Shown: positions 34,518 through 44,232, counted from the stretch's first letter. The stretch is DNA of 64,000 bases from Bacillus gobiensis (GCF_001278705.1 NZ_CP012600.1:744190-808189); one strand, 5' to 3'. Notes: generated by a model from the letters alone, not told the origin. Numbers and translations: made by a program.

Positions 34518-35501
34518 ATGGAGCATTTACTTCAAACCCTGCCGCAAGTTTTAATTGACGGACTTACTCTCGGGGCTGTTTATGCCATCATTGCCCTCGG
34601 ATATACGATGGTTTATGGGATTTTAGAGCTTATAAACTTTGCCCATGGAGAAATCTTCATGACAGGGGCATTTATCGGCACAGCTATACTTCTTGCCATG
34701 ACTGGATTGGGGTGGATCTCTGTTCTGCCAGGCGTTGTCACACTCGTACTCATACTGCTTATTACAAGTATGGCAACAGGATTTTTAGGAATGGGCATTG
34801 AACGGATCGCTTACCGCCCTTTACGAAAAGCAACAAAACTGATTACTTTGATTACTGCGATTGGTGTTTCATTTCTTTTACAGGATATTGTGCGATTCAT
34901 TACCGAGTTAAGCAGAGGGAATTTTATCGTGAATACTCCTTCGATATTTCCCGGGAATTTCAATTTGCAAACATCATCCATTTCATCCGTTTTTGGCGAT
35001 GTATCATTAAAAACTTCCTTTTTGGTTGTGCTAATAGTAGCAATTATATTAATGGTAGGACTCGAAATTTTTGTCAACAAAACGAGGTGGGGCATGGCAA
35101 TGAGAGCAGTCGCTCAGGATCCGGATACGGCTTCGCTAATGTCCATCAACGTAAACAAAGTCATATCGATCACTTTTTTTGTTGGATCAGCACTTGGGGG
35201 AGCAACCGGTGTATTGTTTGCAGTCCATTATGGTACGATCGATCCTTATATTGGCTTTATTCTTGGGCTGAAAGCTTTCACTGCCGCAGTGCTCGGGGGG
35301 ATCGGAAACATCCGCGGCGCAATGGTCGGGGGCTTGCTGCTAGGAGTATTGGAAATGTTCGCAGCCGCAAACCTGTCTTTGCTCACAAGTGGCGTATTCG
35401 GAGCGGAATATAAAGACGTTTTTGCTTTCTCGATTTTAATCATCGTATTAATTTTTAAACCTGAAGGCTTATTTGGAAAAGCCGTAGTTGAGAAAGTGTA
35501 G
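34518..35501 (+). CDS. livH: Branched-chain amino-acid ABC permease LivH
   Basis: About 327 residues (an ATG at 34512 gives two more). Eight or nine helices of the LivH type: LIDGLTLGAVYAIIALGYTM, NFAHGEIFMTGAF, and the ATPase-coupling loop MAMRAVAQDPDTASLMSINV near residue 200. Pairs with LivM in the membrane. GAAAGG lies 10 nt before the chosen ATG. It ends 9 bp before the likely livM start, so translation is probably coupled. Confidence 0.9.
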   Translation: MEHLLQTLPQVLIDGLTLGAVYAIIALGYTMVYGILELINFAHGEIFMTGAFIGTAILLAMTGLGWISVLPGVVTLVLILLITSMATGFLGMGIERIAYRPLRKATKLITLITAIGVSFLLQDIVRFITELSRGNFIVNTPSIFPGNFNLQTSSISSVFGDVSLKTSFLVVLIVAIILMVGLEIFVNKTRWGMAMRAVAQDPDTASLMSINVNKVISITFFVGSALGGATGVLFAVHYGTIDPYIGFILGLKAFTAAVLGGIGNIRGAMVGGLLLGVLEMFAAANLSLLTSGVFGAEYKDVFAFSILIIVLIFKPEGLFGKAVVEKV

Positions 35502-35510
35502 GTGAAAGAA

Positions 35511-36815
35511 ATGACACACATAAAAAACCTTCTTAAAGAAAACAAAAAAGCGCAAGGCGGCCTTCTCATTCTTTACGTAGCTGTCACTGGCGCAAGTCTG
35601 TTTTTCGCCCAAAGGTCTGTGACATCATTTTTATTGATTCTCTTCTCGTTGCTGCTGCTTTATCTTACCTCCTTCAGCAATCGGATTAAATGGGCGGCAG
35701 CGCTGGTGATCCTTGTTCTCGTTCTGCCTTTTTCGGCAAGTCAGGGACCTGCCTATCAAGAATATATGAACGTAGCCGTGATGGTAGGAATCTTTGTCGC
35801 GATGGCATTAGGTCTGAATATTGTCGTAGGCCTTGCAGGGCTGCTAGATCTTGGATTCATTGCCTTTTTTGCAGTCGGAGCCTATACATACGGGATTTTT
35901 GCTACCGCACAAGCGGCAAACTTTATGCCGTTTGGAACTTATCCGCTCTCGGGGGAAAGCTTTTGGATATTTCTCATAATCGGAGTGTTTGTTGCTGCAC
36001 TATTCGGAGTTTTGCTAGGTATACCTGTCTTGCGGGTAAAAGGCGACTACCTCGCGATTGTAACCTTAGGGTTTGGTGAAATCATTCGGATTGTGTTTAA
36101 CAACCTTGATAAGCCGGTCGATATCACGAGAGGTGCAATGGGGCTGACTTCAATAGCTTCGCCGTCAATATTTGGCTACCAAATCAAGTTTCCGAGTGAT
36201 TACTATTTTATCGTTCTAATTTTGCTTGTTTTTACGGTATTTTTTGTTCGAAGACTTGAAGCTTCGAAGCTTGGCCGCTCATGGAAAGCTGTTCGGGAAA
36301 ACGAGATTGCTGCGCAAGCAATGGGGATTCCGCTTGTAAGAACAAAACTAAAGGCATTTGCAATCGGAGCTTCCTTCTCAGGCCTTATGGGAGTTGTTTT
36401 TGCAGCAAAGCAAGCGTTTATTGATCCAACCAGCTTTACACTTTTAGAGTCCATTACGGTACTCGTCATGGTGCTTTTAGGTGGAATGGGAAGTGTACCG
36501 GGAGTCATTCTGGGTGCAGCGGTTGTAACGATTCTGAACACACAAGTGCTGACTGAGATGACAAGCTGGTTTAATGAGATGAGCCAAAGCGGTTCGTTTC
36601 AACTGCCGGGAGCATTGTCTCCTTCGAAAATGCAGCGATTTATATTTGGAGGACTGCTCATCCTATTTGCGCTCTACCGACCGCAGGGATTAATTCCATA
36701 TAAAAATGTCAAATACGACAAAAATAAATTCCTTTCTAAAGGAAAAGAAGTTCAAACTCAAAAGATCGAAAAAGAACTCCCGGGAGGAAGCAAGCATGGG
36801 AATATTGGAGGTTAA
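35511..36815 (+). CDS. livM: Branched-chain amino-acid ABC permease LivM
   Basis: About 434 residues from the ATG at 35511 (AGGTGA upstream); a GTG at 35502 directly after the livH stop is the alternative. The extra N-terminal helices and the LivM core (VAMALGLNIVVGLAGLLDLG, FFAVGAYTYGIFATA) are present, with the coupling loop SWKAVRENEIAAQAMGIPL. A charged C-terminal tail overlaps the start of livG by 20 nt. Confidence 0.9.
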   Translation: MTHIKNLLKENKKAQGGLLILYVAVTGASLFFAQRSVTSFLLILFSLLLLYLTSFSNRIKWAAALVILVLVLPFSASQGPAYQEYMNVAVMVGIFVAMALGLNIVVGLAGLLDLGFIAFFAVGAYTYGIFATAQAANFMPFGTYPLSGESFWIFLIIGVFVAALFGVLLGIPVLRVKGDYLAIVTLGFGEIIRIVFNNLDKPVDITRGAMGLTSIASPSIFGYQIKFPSDYYFIVLILLVFTVFFVRRLEASKLGRSWKAVRENEIAAQAMGIPLVRTKLKAFAIGASFSGLMGVVFAAKQAFIDPTSFTLLESITVLVMVLLGGMGSVPGVILGAAVVTILNTQVLTEMTSWFNEMSQSGSFQLPGALSPSKMQRFIFGGLLILFALYRPQGLIPYKNVKYDKNKFLSKGKEVQTQKIEKELPGGSKHGNIGG

Positions 36816-37572
36816 CAAGCTTACGAAACAATTTGGCGACTTAGTTGCAAACAAAGACGTTTCAATGGATATAAAAAAAGATTCGATTACAGCTGTTATC
36901 GGTCCAAACGGAGCCGGAAAAACTACTTTTTTCAATATGATTACAGGTGTTTACCAGCCGACTTCAGGAACCATTCATTTAAATGGAGAATCGATTACAA
37001 GGCTTAAGCCTCATGAGGTATCTAAAAAAGGAATATCCCGTACCTTCCAAAACATCCGTTTATTTAGCGAAATTACCGTGTTGGAGAATGTTCTTTCCGG
37101 TATGCACAATCATCTGAAAGCTGGGATATTCGGGATTTTGTTCAATCTTCCTCACGTTCGCAAGGAAGAAAATGAAGCGGAAAAAAATGCGTATGAACTC
37201 CTTCAATACGTAGGATTGGAGGAATATTACAATGAAAAAGCAGGGAGTCTCTCGTATGGGGCTCAGCGAAGGCTCGAAATAGCCCGTGCACTGGCCACTA
37301 AACCAAAGGTATTACTGCTTGATGAACCTGCAGCAGGGATGAATCCGCGGGAAACACGAGAATTAACAGAATTAATTAACCGAATAAAAGAAGAGCTTGA
37401 AATAACGATCATATTAATCGAGCATGACATGAAGCTCGTTATGCAGATTTCTGATCACATCATTGTTTTGGATCATGGCGAAAAAATAGCAGAAGGCAAT
37501 GCGGAAGACATCCGTACTAACCCGAAGGTAATTGAAGCTTACCTTGGCAAGGGAGCAGCGGAATTGGCATAG
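36796..37572 (+). CDS. livG: Branched-chain amino-acid ABC ATPase LivG
   Basis: 258 residues from the ATG at 36796 with GGGAGGA upstream, inside the last codons of livM. Walker A GPNGAGKTT, a LivG-type insertion (SGMHNHLKAGIFGILFNLPH), signature LSYGAQRRLEIARAL, Walker B VLLLDEPAAGMNP, and IEHDM switch His. Dimerises with LivF to power the LivHM channel. Confidence 0.92.
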   Translation: MGILEVNKLTKQFGDLVANKDVSMDIKKDSITAVIGPNGAGKTTFFNMITGVYQPTSGTIHLNGESITRLKPHEVSKKGISRTFQNIRLFSEITVLENVLSGMHNHLKAGIFGILFNLPHVRKEENEAEKNAYELLQYVGLEEYYNEKAGSLSYGAQRRLEIARALATKPKVLLLDEPAAGMNPRETRELTELINRIKEELEITIILIEHDMKLVMQISDHIIVLDHGEKIAEGNAEDIRTNPKVIEAYLGKGAAELA

Positions 37573-37583
37573 GAGGTAGAACA

Positions 37584-38291
37584 ATGGCACTTCTTGAAAT
37601 AAAAAACATGTCTGCTTATTATGGGGTGATCCAGGCCTTAAATGGAATGAATGTTGAAGTGGATAAAGGTGAGATTGTTACCTTAATCGGAAGCAACGGT
37701 GCTGGAAAATCGACGGCTTTAAAAACAATCAGCGGGCTGGTAAAAGCGAAAGAAGGAAGCATTCTGTATAATGGTAAGGACATTACCTCGATGCCTGCTC
37801 ATGATACAACCCTCCTAGGTATCGCCCATGTTCCGGAGGGGAGAAGGATTTTTCCTAGAATGACGGTAAAAGAGAATTTAAGAATCGGTGCATTTTCAGT
37901 GAAGAGCCAAAAATTGATCGAGGAGAGAATGGAAAAAGTATTTCACTATTTTCCTAAATTAAAGGAAAGACTCGATCAAAGAGGGGGAACGATGAGCGGC
38001 GGAGAGCAGCAGATGCTGGCAATAGGAAGGGCTCTTATGATGGATCCTGCTTTATTAATGCTGGACGAACCTTCCATGGGCCTTGCACCGATCATTGTGG
38101 AACAAATTTTTGAAATCATTAAAGAGTTAAATAATGCAGGCGTTACAATTCTGCTGGTTGAACAAAACGCCTTTCAAGCACTGCAAATTGCGAATCGGGG
38201 ATACGTATTGCAAACAGGGCAAATTATTTTAGAAGGGGTTGGCAGTGACCTGATCCATGATAAGCAAATTCATGAAGCTTATCTTGCATAA
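37584..38291 (+). CDS. livF: Branched-chain amino-acid ABC ATPase LivF
   Basis: 235 residues. Walker A GSNGAGKSTAL, signature MSGGEQQMLAIGRALM, Walker B LLMLDEPSMGLAP and the switch residue in LLVEQNAFQAL, which has Gln where most ABC proteins have His, as usual for LivF. AGGAGGT 9 nt upstream; 11 bp after livG. Last gene of the operon. Confidence 0.92.
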   Translation: MALLEIKNMSAYYGVIQALNGMNVEVDKGEIVTLIGSNGAGKSTALKTISGLVKAKEGSILYNGKDITSMPAHDTTLLGIAHVPEGRRIFPRMTVKENLRIGAFSVKSQKLIEERMEKVFHYFPKLKERLDQRGGTMSGGEQQMLAIGRALMMDPALLMLDEPSMGLAPIIVEQIFEIIKELNNAGVTILLVEQNAFQALQIANRGYVLQTGQIILEGVGSDLIHDKQIHEAYLA

Positions 38292-38310
38292 GAGCTGCCA
38301 ATTCCAATAG

Positions 38311-38338
38311 GAATCCCTTCTGTCTGAGGGGATTCTTT
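38311..38338 (+). terminator. Terminator of the liv operon
   Basis: GAATCCCTTC and GAGGGGATTC form a stem around TGTCT and are followed by TTT. Confidence 0.6.
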
Positions 38339-38699
38339 ACATTTGCAGTCAGCTGGGAAAGTAGTAATGGATAATTTAATAGCTTTTTGGTGGATCGTGA
38401 TAGATTTACCCTCGGGCAGATCAAGTGAAATAGCAGATCAACAAAAATGTGTTCAATATCATTTTTTTAAAATATCAATCTCCGACAATAAAGATTTAGA
38501 AATGAATAAGGAAAGGTGGATCTTTTTATGAAAAGTAATCATTTTTCTTAAAATTTGTCAGAAAATCTAACATGATTTGCGGAAAAATCTTCTAATAGCC
38601 TTGCAATCCAAGAGATTTTCCAATATAATTTGTAAGAATATTAATATAATCGCAACATTGTATATTTTCAGAAAAGTTTTGTGTTAGGGGGGTATAGAG
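38339..38699 (+). promoter_or_regulatory. dpp promoter with two CodY-like boxes
   Basis: TTGCAA (38601-38606), a 17-bp spacer and TATAAT (38624-38629) form a near-consensus sigma-A promoter, giving a start near 38636. ATTTGTCAGAAAATC (38553-38567) matches the CodY box AATTTTCWGAAAATT at 12 of 15 positions and lies upstream of the promoter. TATTTTCAGAAAAGT (38663-38677) matches at 13 of 15 and lies just after the start, where bound CodY would block elongation. B. subtilis dpp is a known CodY target; use here is inferred from the match. Confidence 0.7.
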
Positions 38700-39524
38700 T
38701 TGAAGCTATTTTTATCAGTTGACATGGAAGGGATTACAGGATTAGGGGATGACACGTTTGTTGACAGCCGCAAATTGAATTATGAGCGCGGCAGACGATT
38801 GATGACAGATGAGGCAAATCATGTGATCGCGGAGGCGTTTGACCAAGGCTGCAAGGATGTAATCGTAAATGACAGCCATTCAAAGATGAATAATCTGATG
38901 ATTGAGCGGCTTCACCCGGATGCAAAACTGATAACGGGTGATGTTAAGCCTTTTTCAATGGTTCAGTGCTTGGACGATACATATACGGGCGCCATGTTTA
39001 TCGGCTACCATGCCCGCGCCTCAATGAAAGGTGTAATGTCTCACAGTATGATATTCGGTGTCCGGCATTTTTACATTAATGATATTGAAGTGGGTGAGCT
39101 TGGATTTAATGCCTATGTGGCGGGGTATTACGAGGTACCGGTTTTAATGGTTGCCGGAGATGACAAAGCGGCTCTAGAGGCGGAGCAATTAATTCCAAAC
39201 GTAACAACTGCAGTTGTAAAAGAAACGATTTCCCGATCTTCTGTCTTAAGTCTTACACCTGAGCAGTCAGGCAAGCTATTAAAGGAAAAAACGGCAGAAG
39301 CGATAAAGAACAGAAATAGTGTACAGCCTTTAATTCCCCTTGATCATCCTCTATTAACGATTGAATTTGCGAATTACGGACAAGCCGAATGGGCAGCGTT
39401 GATGCCGGGAACGGAAATCATCAGCGGTACGACAAAAGTTAAATTTCAGGCTGAGAATATCCTCGAAGCCTATAAAGCGATGCTAGTCATGACAGAGCTG
39501 GCGATGCACACGGCTTTTTGTTAA
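38700..39524 (+). CDS. dppA: D-aminopeptidase DppA (M55)
   Basis: 274 residues, the full length of B. subtilis DppA. The zinc ligands occur at the same positions as in that enzyme: D8 and E10 (SVDMEG), H60 (NDSHS), H104 (GYHARA) and E133 (VGELG), with the catalytic H115 in VMSHSM. It forms self-compartmentalised decamers that cleave N-terminal D-amino acids from peptides such as D-Ala-D-Ala. TTG start with AGGGGGG about 8 nt upstream. First gene of dppABCDE-ykfABCD. Confidence 0.93.
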   Translation: MKLFLSVDMEGITGLGDDTFVDSRKLNYERGRRLMTDEANHVIAEAFDQGCKDVIVNDSHSKMNNLMIERLHPDAKLITGDVKPFSMVQCLDDTYTGAMFIGYHARASMKGVMSHSMIFGVRHFYINDIEVGELGFNAYVAGYYEVPVLMVAGDDKAALEAEQLIPNVTTAVVKETISRSSVLSLTPEQSGKLLKEKTAEAIKNRNSVQPLIPLDHPLLTIEFANYGQAEWAALMPGTEIISGTTKVKFQAENILEAYKAMLVMTELAMHTAFC

Positions 39525-39539
39525 AGGACGGGATAACAA

Positions 39540-40466
39540 TTGGCAAAATACATAGGACAACGTCTGGTCGCAATGCTTCTTACGATTTGGGTAATAACAA
39601 CGTTAACGTTTATTTTAATGAAGGCTATTCCTGGCTCTCCATTTAATGAAGAGCGAAACACCAATGAGAACGTTCAAAGAAATCTTGAAGCGTACTACAA
39701 GCTCGACCAGCCTTTAATCGTGCAATATCTTGATTATATGAAATCACTTATAACATTTGATTTTGGACCGTCTATTAAACAGCCTTCCCAAACCGTTAAT
39801 GATTTGATTGGCAGAGGGTTTCCGATCTCGTTCGAGCTTGGAATGCTTGCATTGTTAGTGGCTGTCGTTTCCGGGATATTACTAGGGGTAATAGCCGCGT
39901 TAAAACACAATGGGTTCATCGATTATTTGGCGATGACCTTCGCTGTTTTGGGAATATCTATTCCAAACTTTGTTCTTGCTTCATTGCTGATTCAACAGCT
40001 CGCAGTAACATATAAGCTATTTCCAACGGCGACTTGGACAAGCCCTATGCATATGGTGCTTCCGACGCTGGCACTTGCTACTGGACCTATGGCAATCATT
40101 GCAAGGCTGACCCGTTCGAGTATGATCGAGGTTTTAACCCAGGATTACATTCGAACGGCAAAAGCGAAAGGATTATCGCCCGCAAAAATTGTCTTTAAGC
40201 ACGCACTAAAGAATGCATTGATGCCAGTCATTACGATTTTAGGAACTCTTGTCGCCGGAATATTAACAGGAAGCTTTGTTATCGAGAAAATTTTTGCGAT
40301 ACCGGGGATGGGGAGATATTTCGTAGAGAGCATTAATTCAAGAGACTATCCGGTCATTATGGGCACGACGGTGTTTTACAGCATTTTTTTGATCGTAATG
40401 CTTTTTTTAGTTGATATTGCTTACGGTATTCTTGATCCGCGGATCAAGCTTCATAAGAAAGGATGA
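39540..40466 (+). CDS. dppB: Dipeptide ABC permease DppB
   Basis: 308 residues, six helices. The N-terminal MAKYIGQRLVAMLLTIWVIT motif is typical of DppB/OppB; coupling loop YIRTAKAKGLSPAKIVFKHA. TTG start 15 bp after dppA. Forms the dipeptide channel with DppC. Confidence 0.92.
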   Translation: MAKYIGQRLVAMLLTIWVITTLTFILMKAIPGSPFNEERNTNENVQRNLEAYYKLDQPLIVQYLDYMKSLITFDFGPSIKQPSQTVNDLIGRGFPISFELGMLALLVAVVSGILLGVIAALKHNGFIDYLAMTFAVLGISIPNFVLASLLIQQLAVTYKLFPTATWTSPMHMVLPTLALATGPMAIIARLTRSSMIEVLTQDYIRTAKAKGLSPAKIVFKHALKNALMPVITILGTLVAGILTGSFVIEKIFAIPGMGRYFVESINSRDYPVIMGTTVFYSIFLIVMLFLVDIAYGILDPRIKLHKKG

Positions 40467-40472
40467 GTGACG

Positions 40473-41426
40473 ATGTCGATGCCTGTTCAGCACAATGACC
40501 AAGTCTCAACAGACATCCCTGATGAATGGTTCAACCCTGTTAGAAAAGACAGTGCAGAAGCAGAGTCTGTTAGAAGGCCTAGTTTATCCTACTGGGGTGA
40601 CGCATGGAGAAGATTGAGAAAGAATAAGCTCTCGATGGCGGGACTTGGAGTCTTAGCCGGATTAGTCATTATGGCCATAATCGGACCGCACGTCTCGCCG
40701 CACGATCCAAATTTCCAAGTCTTAACCCAGCAAAACAAACCTCCTTCGGCTGAGCATTGGTTTGGAACTGACGGGCTGGGGCGCGATGTATTTACAAGAA
40801 CGTGGTATGGGGCACGTGTTTCTCTTTTTGTCGGGATCATGGCGGCGATCATTGATTTTGTCATTGGTGTGATTTATGGCGGCATTTCCGGCTATAAAGG
40901 TGGACGAACGGATCATATCATGATGAGAATCATTGAAATATTGTACGGGCTGCCATATTTATTGGTGGTCATTTTATTAATGGTTTTAATGGGACCAGGG
41001 CTTGGCACGATCATTGTTGCGCTTACAGTCACCGGCTGGGTAGGCATGGCTAGGATTGTCAGAGGCCAGGTTCTGCAATTGAAAAATTATGAATATGTCC
41101 TCGCGTCAAAAACATTTGGAGCGAAGACCTTCCGAATCATTCGAAAAAACCTTTTGCCTAACACGATGGGTCCAATCATTGTACAGATGACGCTTACAGT
41201 ACCAAGTGCCATTTTCGCTGAAGCTTTTTTAAGCTTTATGGGACTTGGAATCCAAGCCCCCTTTGCAAGCTGGGGTGTTATGGCGAATGATGGTTTGCCT
41301 ACGATCCTTTCGGGACATTGGTGGAGGCTGTTCTTTCCGGCATTTTTTATTTCACTTACAATGTTTTCCTTTAACGTGTTGGGAGACGGGCTTCAGGATG
41401 CGCTGGATCCTAAATTAAGGAGGTAA
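40473..41426 (+). CDS. dppC: Dipeptide ABC permease DppC
   Basis: About 317 residues from the ATG at 40473; a GTG at 40467 is the alternative and would touch the dppB stop. Cytoplasmic N-terminal extension, then SYWGDAWRRLRKNKLSMAGL and the GTDGLGRDVFTRTWYGARVS segment typical of OppC/DppC; coupling loop VLASKTFGAKTFRIIRKNLL. Confidence 0.92.
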   Translation: MSMPVQHNDQVSTDIPDEWFNPVRKDSAEAESVRRPSLSYWGDAWRRLRKNKLSMAGLGVLAGLVIMAIIGPHVSPHDPNFQVLTQQNKPPSAEHWFGTDGLGRDVFTRTWYGARVSLFVGIMAAIIDFVIGVIYGGISGYKGGRTDHIMMRIIEILYGLPYLLVVILLMVLMGPGLGTIIVALTVTGWVGMARIVRGQVLQLKNYEYVLASKTFGAKTFRIIRKNLLPNTMGPIIVQMTLTVPSAIFAEAFLSFMGLGIQAPFASWGVMANDGLPTILSGHWWRLFFPAFFISLTMFSFNVLGDGLQDALDPKLRR

Positions 41427-41430
41427 TGAT

Positions 41431-42438
41431 ATGGAGCGTGTACTCGAAGTTAAAGACCTTCACGTTACTTTTACAACTTATGGAGGCACGATTCAAGCGG
41501 TCCGCGGAGTCAGCTTTTCTCTGAATAAAGGGGAAACATTTGCGATTGTTGGCGAATCTGGCTGCGGAAAGAGTGTCACCTCGCAAAGCATTATGGGGCT
41601 TTTGCCGTCATATTCAGCAAAAATTACGAAAGGCTCTATACTATTTAAAGGAACGGATCTGACTCAAGTGTCTGAAAAAGAGATAAGAACGATTCGGGGT
41701 GCGGAAATCTCGATGATTTTTCAGGATCCGATGACAGCCTTGAACCCGACATTAACTGTAGGAGATCAATTGATGGAAGCTGTTCTTCAGCACAAAAAGA
41801 TAACTAGAAAAGAAGCAAAAAAAGCGGTATTGTCTATGCTGGATTTGGTAGGTATCCCGAATCCTGACGAACGGTTTAAACAGTATCCGCACGAATTCAG
41901 CGGGGGAATGAGACAAAGAATTGTCATTGCCATGGCGTTAATGTGCGAGCCGGAGGTTATCATTGCTGACGAACCAACTACGGCATTAGATGTAACGATC
42001 CAAGCGCAAATTCTTGAGCTTTTTAAAAAAATTCAAAAGGAAACCGGCGTAGCGATCATTTTAATAACGCATGATCTGGGTATCGTCGCTCAAGTTGCAG
42101 ATCGTATTGCCGTAATGTACGCAGGGAAAATGGTCGAAACCGGAACGAGGAGAGAGATTTTTTATCATCCTCAGCATCCTTATACGAAAGGTCTTTTACA
42201 CTCTGTGCCTCGGCTCGATCTAAAAGGTGCGGAATTAATTCCGGTGCCTGGTACACCGCCGGATTTATTTTCACCTCCTTCTGGCTGTCCGTTTACCGCC
42301 AGATGCCCTTATGCCATGGAGGTATGTGAGAAGGTTTATCCGGTAGAAACCTATTTGTCAGATCATCACCATGTTTATTGCTGGCTTCAGGACAAACGGG
42401 CAAAGGCAGTCCAGTTATCCAGTATTAACGGGCAGTAA
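41431..42438 (+). CDS. dppD: Dipeptide ABC ATPase DppD
   Basis: 335 residues. Walker A GESGCGKSVTS, signature FSGGMRQRIVIAMALM, Walker B VIIADEPTTALDV, switch His in THDLG, and the C-terminal oligopeptide domain with the Cys cluster PPSGCPFTARCPYAMEVC that binds an iron-sulfur cluster in related proteins. AAGGAGG sits 7 nt before the ATG. The second ATPase is encoded by ykfD at the operon's end. Confidence 0.93.
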   Translation: MERVLEVKDLHVTFTTYGGTIQAVRGVSFSLNKGETFAIVGESGCGKSVTSQSIMGLLPSYSAKITKGSILFKGTDLTQVSEKEIRTIRGAEISMIFQDPMTALNPTLTVGDQLMEAVLQHKKITRKEAKKAVLSMLDLVGIPNPDERFKQYPHEFSGGMRQRIVIAMALMCEPEVIIADEPTTALDVTIQAQILELFKKIQKETGVAIILITHDLGIVAQVADRIAVMYAGKMVETGTRREIFYHPQHPYTKGLLHSVPRLDLKGAELIPVPGTPPDLFSPPSGCPFTARCPYAMEVCEKVYPVETYLSDHHHVYCWLQDKRAKAVQLSSINGQ

Positions 42439-42505
42439 GACCCCCACCTCAAGGTTTTGAGTGTAAACGAGTATTCCTAGGTGGGGGATAACTGCCCGTA
42501 AAAAC
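42428..42505 (+). repeat. Two-part stem-loop between dppD and dppE
   Basis: The outer arms ACGGGCAGT (42428-42436, overlapping the dppD stop) and ACTGCCCGT (42491-42499) pair perfectly. The inner arms CCCCCACCT (42441-42449) and AGGTGGGGG (42479-42487) pair perfectly too. AAAAACC, not a T-run, follows. It is probably an RNA-processing or stabilising element ahead of the binding-protein gene. Confidence 0.7.
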
Positions 42506-42562
42506 CACACTTTATTAGCAGGCGAAAGCCTTTAAATAGATAATGAAAAAGGGGGAATTTCT

Positions 42563-44179
42563 TTGAAAAGATTAAGTGTTTTTCTAAGTGTATTGCTGTT
42601 TGCTTTTGCCTTATTAGGATGTACAGCAAATGAGCAGGCAGGTGAAAATAGCGGAGGAAACTCGGAGGAGAAGCAGGTTCTGAGGCTCAACAATACAAAG
42701 GAACCTACATCCTATGACCCGCCAAAAGGGTTTGATAATCTCTCCTGGCAATCTCTGAATAATATTATGGAAGGATTGACCCGCCTGGGGAAAAACCATG
42801 AGCCTGAAGCAGCTGCCGCAGAAAAATGGGAAGTCTCTGATGACGGAAAAACGTATACGTTTAAAATTCGTGAGAATGCCAAATGGTCGAACGGAGACGA
42901 TGTCACTGCAGAGGATTTTGAATACGCCTGGAAAAGGCTTTTAGACCCTGAAAAAGCATATGATTCAGCATTTTTAGGCTATTTTATTGAAGGCGGGGAA
43001 GCTTATAACAGCGATAAAGGCTCTGCAGAGGATGTTCAGGTTTCAGCCGAGGATGCAAAGACCCTTAAAGTGACATTGACGAGCCCGCAGAAGTATTTCT
43101 TGAGTGTCATCTCTAATCCGGCTTTTTTTCCGGTAAATAAAAAAGTTGATGAAGAAAATCCAGAATGGTTTGCAGAAGATGATTCGTTTGTCGGAAACGG
43201 ACCTTTCAAGCTGACAGAATGGAAGCATAACGAAAGCATAAAAATGGCGAAAAGCGACACGTACTGGGACAAAGACACGGTGAAGCTTGATGAGGTTACG
43301 TGGGCAATGGTAGATGATGAAAATACCGACTATCAAATGTTCCAAAACGGCGAGCTCGATACGGCAAGTGTACCCGCAGAAATGGCTGAGCAATTGCTTA
43401 AGCAGGATAACGTGAAAGTAGATGATCAGGCTGGGTTGTATTACTACAGGTTTAATGTGAAGATGGAGCCTTTCCAAAACGAAAAAATCAGAAAAGCATT
43501 TGCTATGGCTGTTGATCAGCAGGAGATTGTAGACTATGTTACGAAAAACGGTGAAAAACCTGCAAGAGGCTATGTATCTCCTGGATTTTCCGATCCAAGC
43601 GGAAACGATTTTAGAGAAACAAGCGGAGATCTCATTACCTATAATCCGGATGAAGCAAAAAAATTGCTCGAGGAAGGCATGACAGAAGAAAAATACTCTG
43701 AACTACCTGAGATTACGTTGACCTATAGTTCAACTCCTCAGCATAAACTAATGGCAGAAGCGATTCAGCAAAAATTTAAAGATGTTCTTGGAGTAGAAGT
43801 AAAGCTTGCTAATATGGAATGGGGAGTCTTCTCAGCTGAACAAAAGAAATTAAAATTCCAGCTTTCGCAAAGCTCGTTCTTAGCGGATTATGCCGATCCG
43901 ATTAATTTTGTCGAGAACTTCCAGACCGGACATTCGATGAACCGGACCGGCTGGAGCAATGAAAAATACGATCAGCTCATTAAGGACGCCAAAAATGAAG
44001 CGGATGAGACTAAACGATTTCAGCTCATGTATGAGGCAGAAAAACTAGTATTTGACGAGATGCCGATCATTCCAATTCACTTCTACAATCAAGTGAACTT
44101 AGAAGCGGAAGGTGTCAAAGGGATCGTCCGACATCCTGTCGGTTACCTTGAATTAAAGTGGGCGGAAAAATCATCCTAA
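42563..44179 (+). CDS. dppE: Dipeptide-binding lipoprotein DppE
   Basis: 538 residues. Lipobox FALLGC (Cys about 20), acidic linker, then a family 5 binding protein: VLRLNNTKEPTSYDPPKGF, LNNIMEGLTRLGKN, TYTFKIRENAKWSNGDDVTA. Captures di- or cell-wall peptides for the DppBCD/YkfD importer. GGGGG lies 6-9 nt before the ATG. Hairpins with matching arms flank the gene on both sides. Confidence 0.93.
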   Translation: MKRLSVFLSVLLFAFALLGCTANEQAGENSGGNSEEKQVLRLNNTKEPTSYDPPKGFDNLSWQSLNNIMEGLTRLGKNHEPEAAAAEKWEVSDDGKTYTFKIRENAKWSNGDDVTAEDFEYAWKRLLDPEKAYDSAFLGYFIEGGEAYNSDKGSAEDVQVSAEDAKTLKVTLTSPQKYFLSVISNPAFFPVNKKVDEENPEWFAEDDSFVGNGPFKLTEWKHNESIKMAKSDTYWDKDTVKLDEVTWAMVDDENTDYQMFQNGELDTASVPAEMAEQLLKQDNVKVDDQAGLYYYRFNVKMEPFQNEKIRKAFAMAVDQQEIVDYVTKNGEKPARGYVSPGFSDPSGNDFRETSGDLITYNPDEAKKLLEEGMTEEKYSELPEITLTYSSTPQHKLMAEAIQQKFKDVLGVEVKLANMEWGVFSAEQKKLKFQLSQSSFLADYADPINFVENFQTGHSMNRTGWSNEKYDQLIKDAKNEADETKRFQLMYEAEKLVFDEMPIIPIHFYNQVNLEAEGVKGIVRHPVGYLELKWAEKSS

Positions 44180-44206
44180 TCAGATTACAGTTACTCTATT
44201 GTATCT

Positions 44207-44232
44207 CGGGCAGTTGAACACTCATCTGCCCG
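44207..44232 (+). repeat. Stem-loop between dppE and ykfA
   Basis: CGGGCAG and CTGCCCG pair around a 12-nt loop. The arms equal the outer arms of the stem-loop before dppE. No T-run follows. Confidence 0.7.

Noticed and set aside
38343..38531. 62-codon frame after livF
   Set aside because: No ribosome site, sits in the AT-rich region between the liv terminator and the dpp promoter, and is not protein-like.
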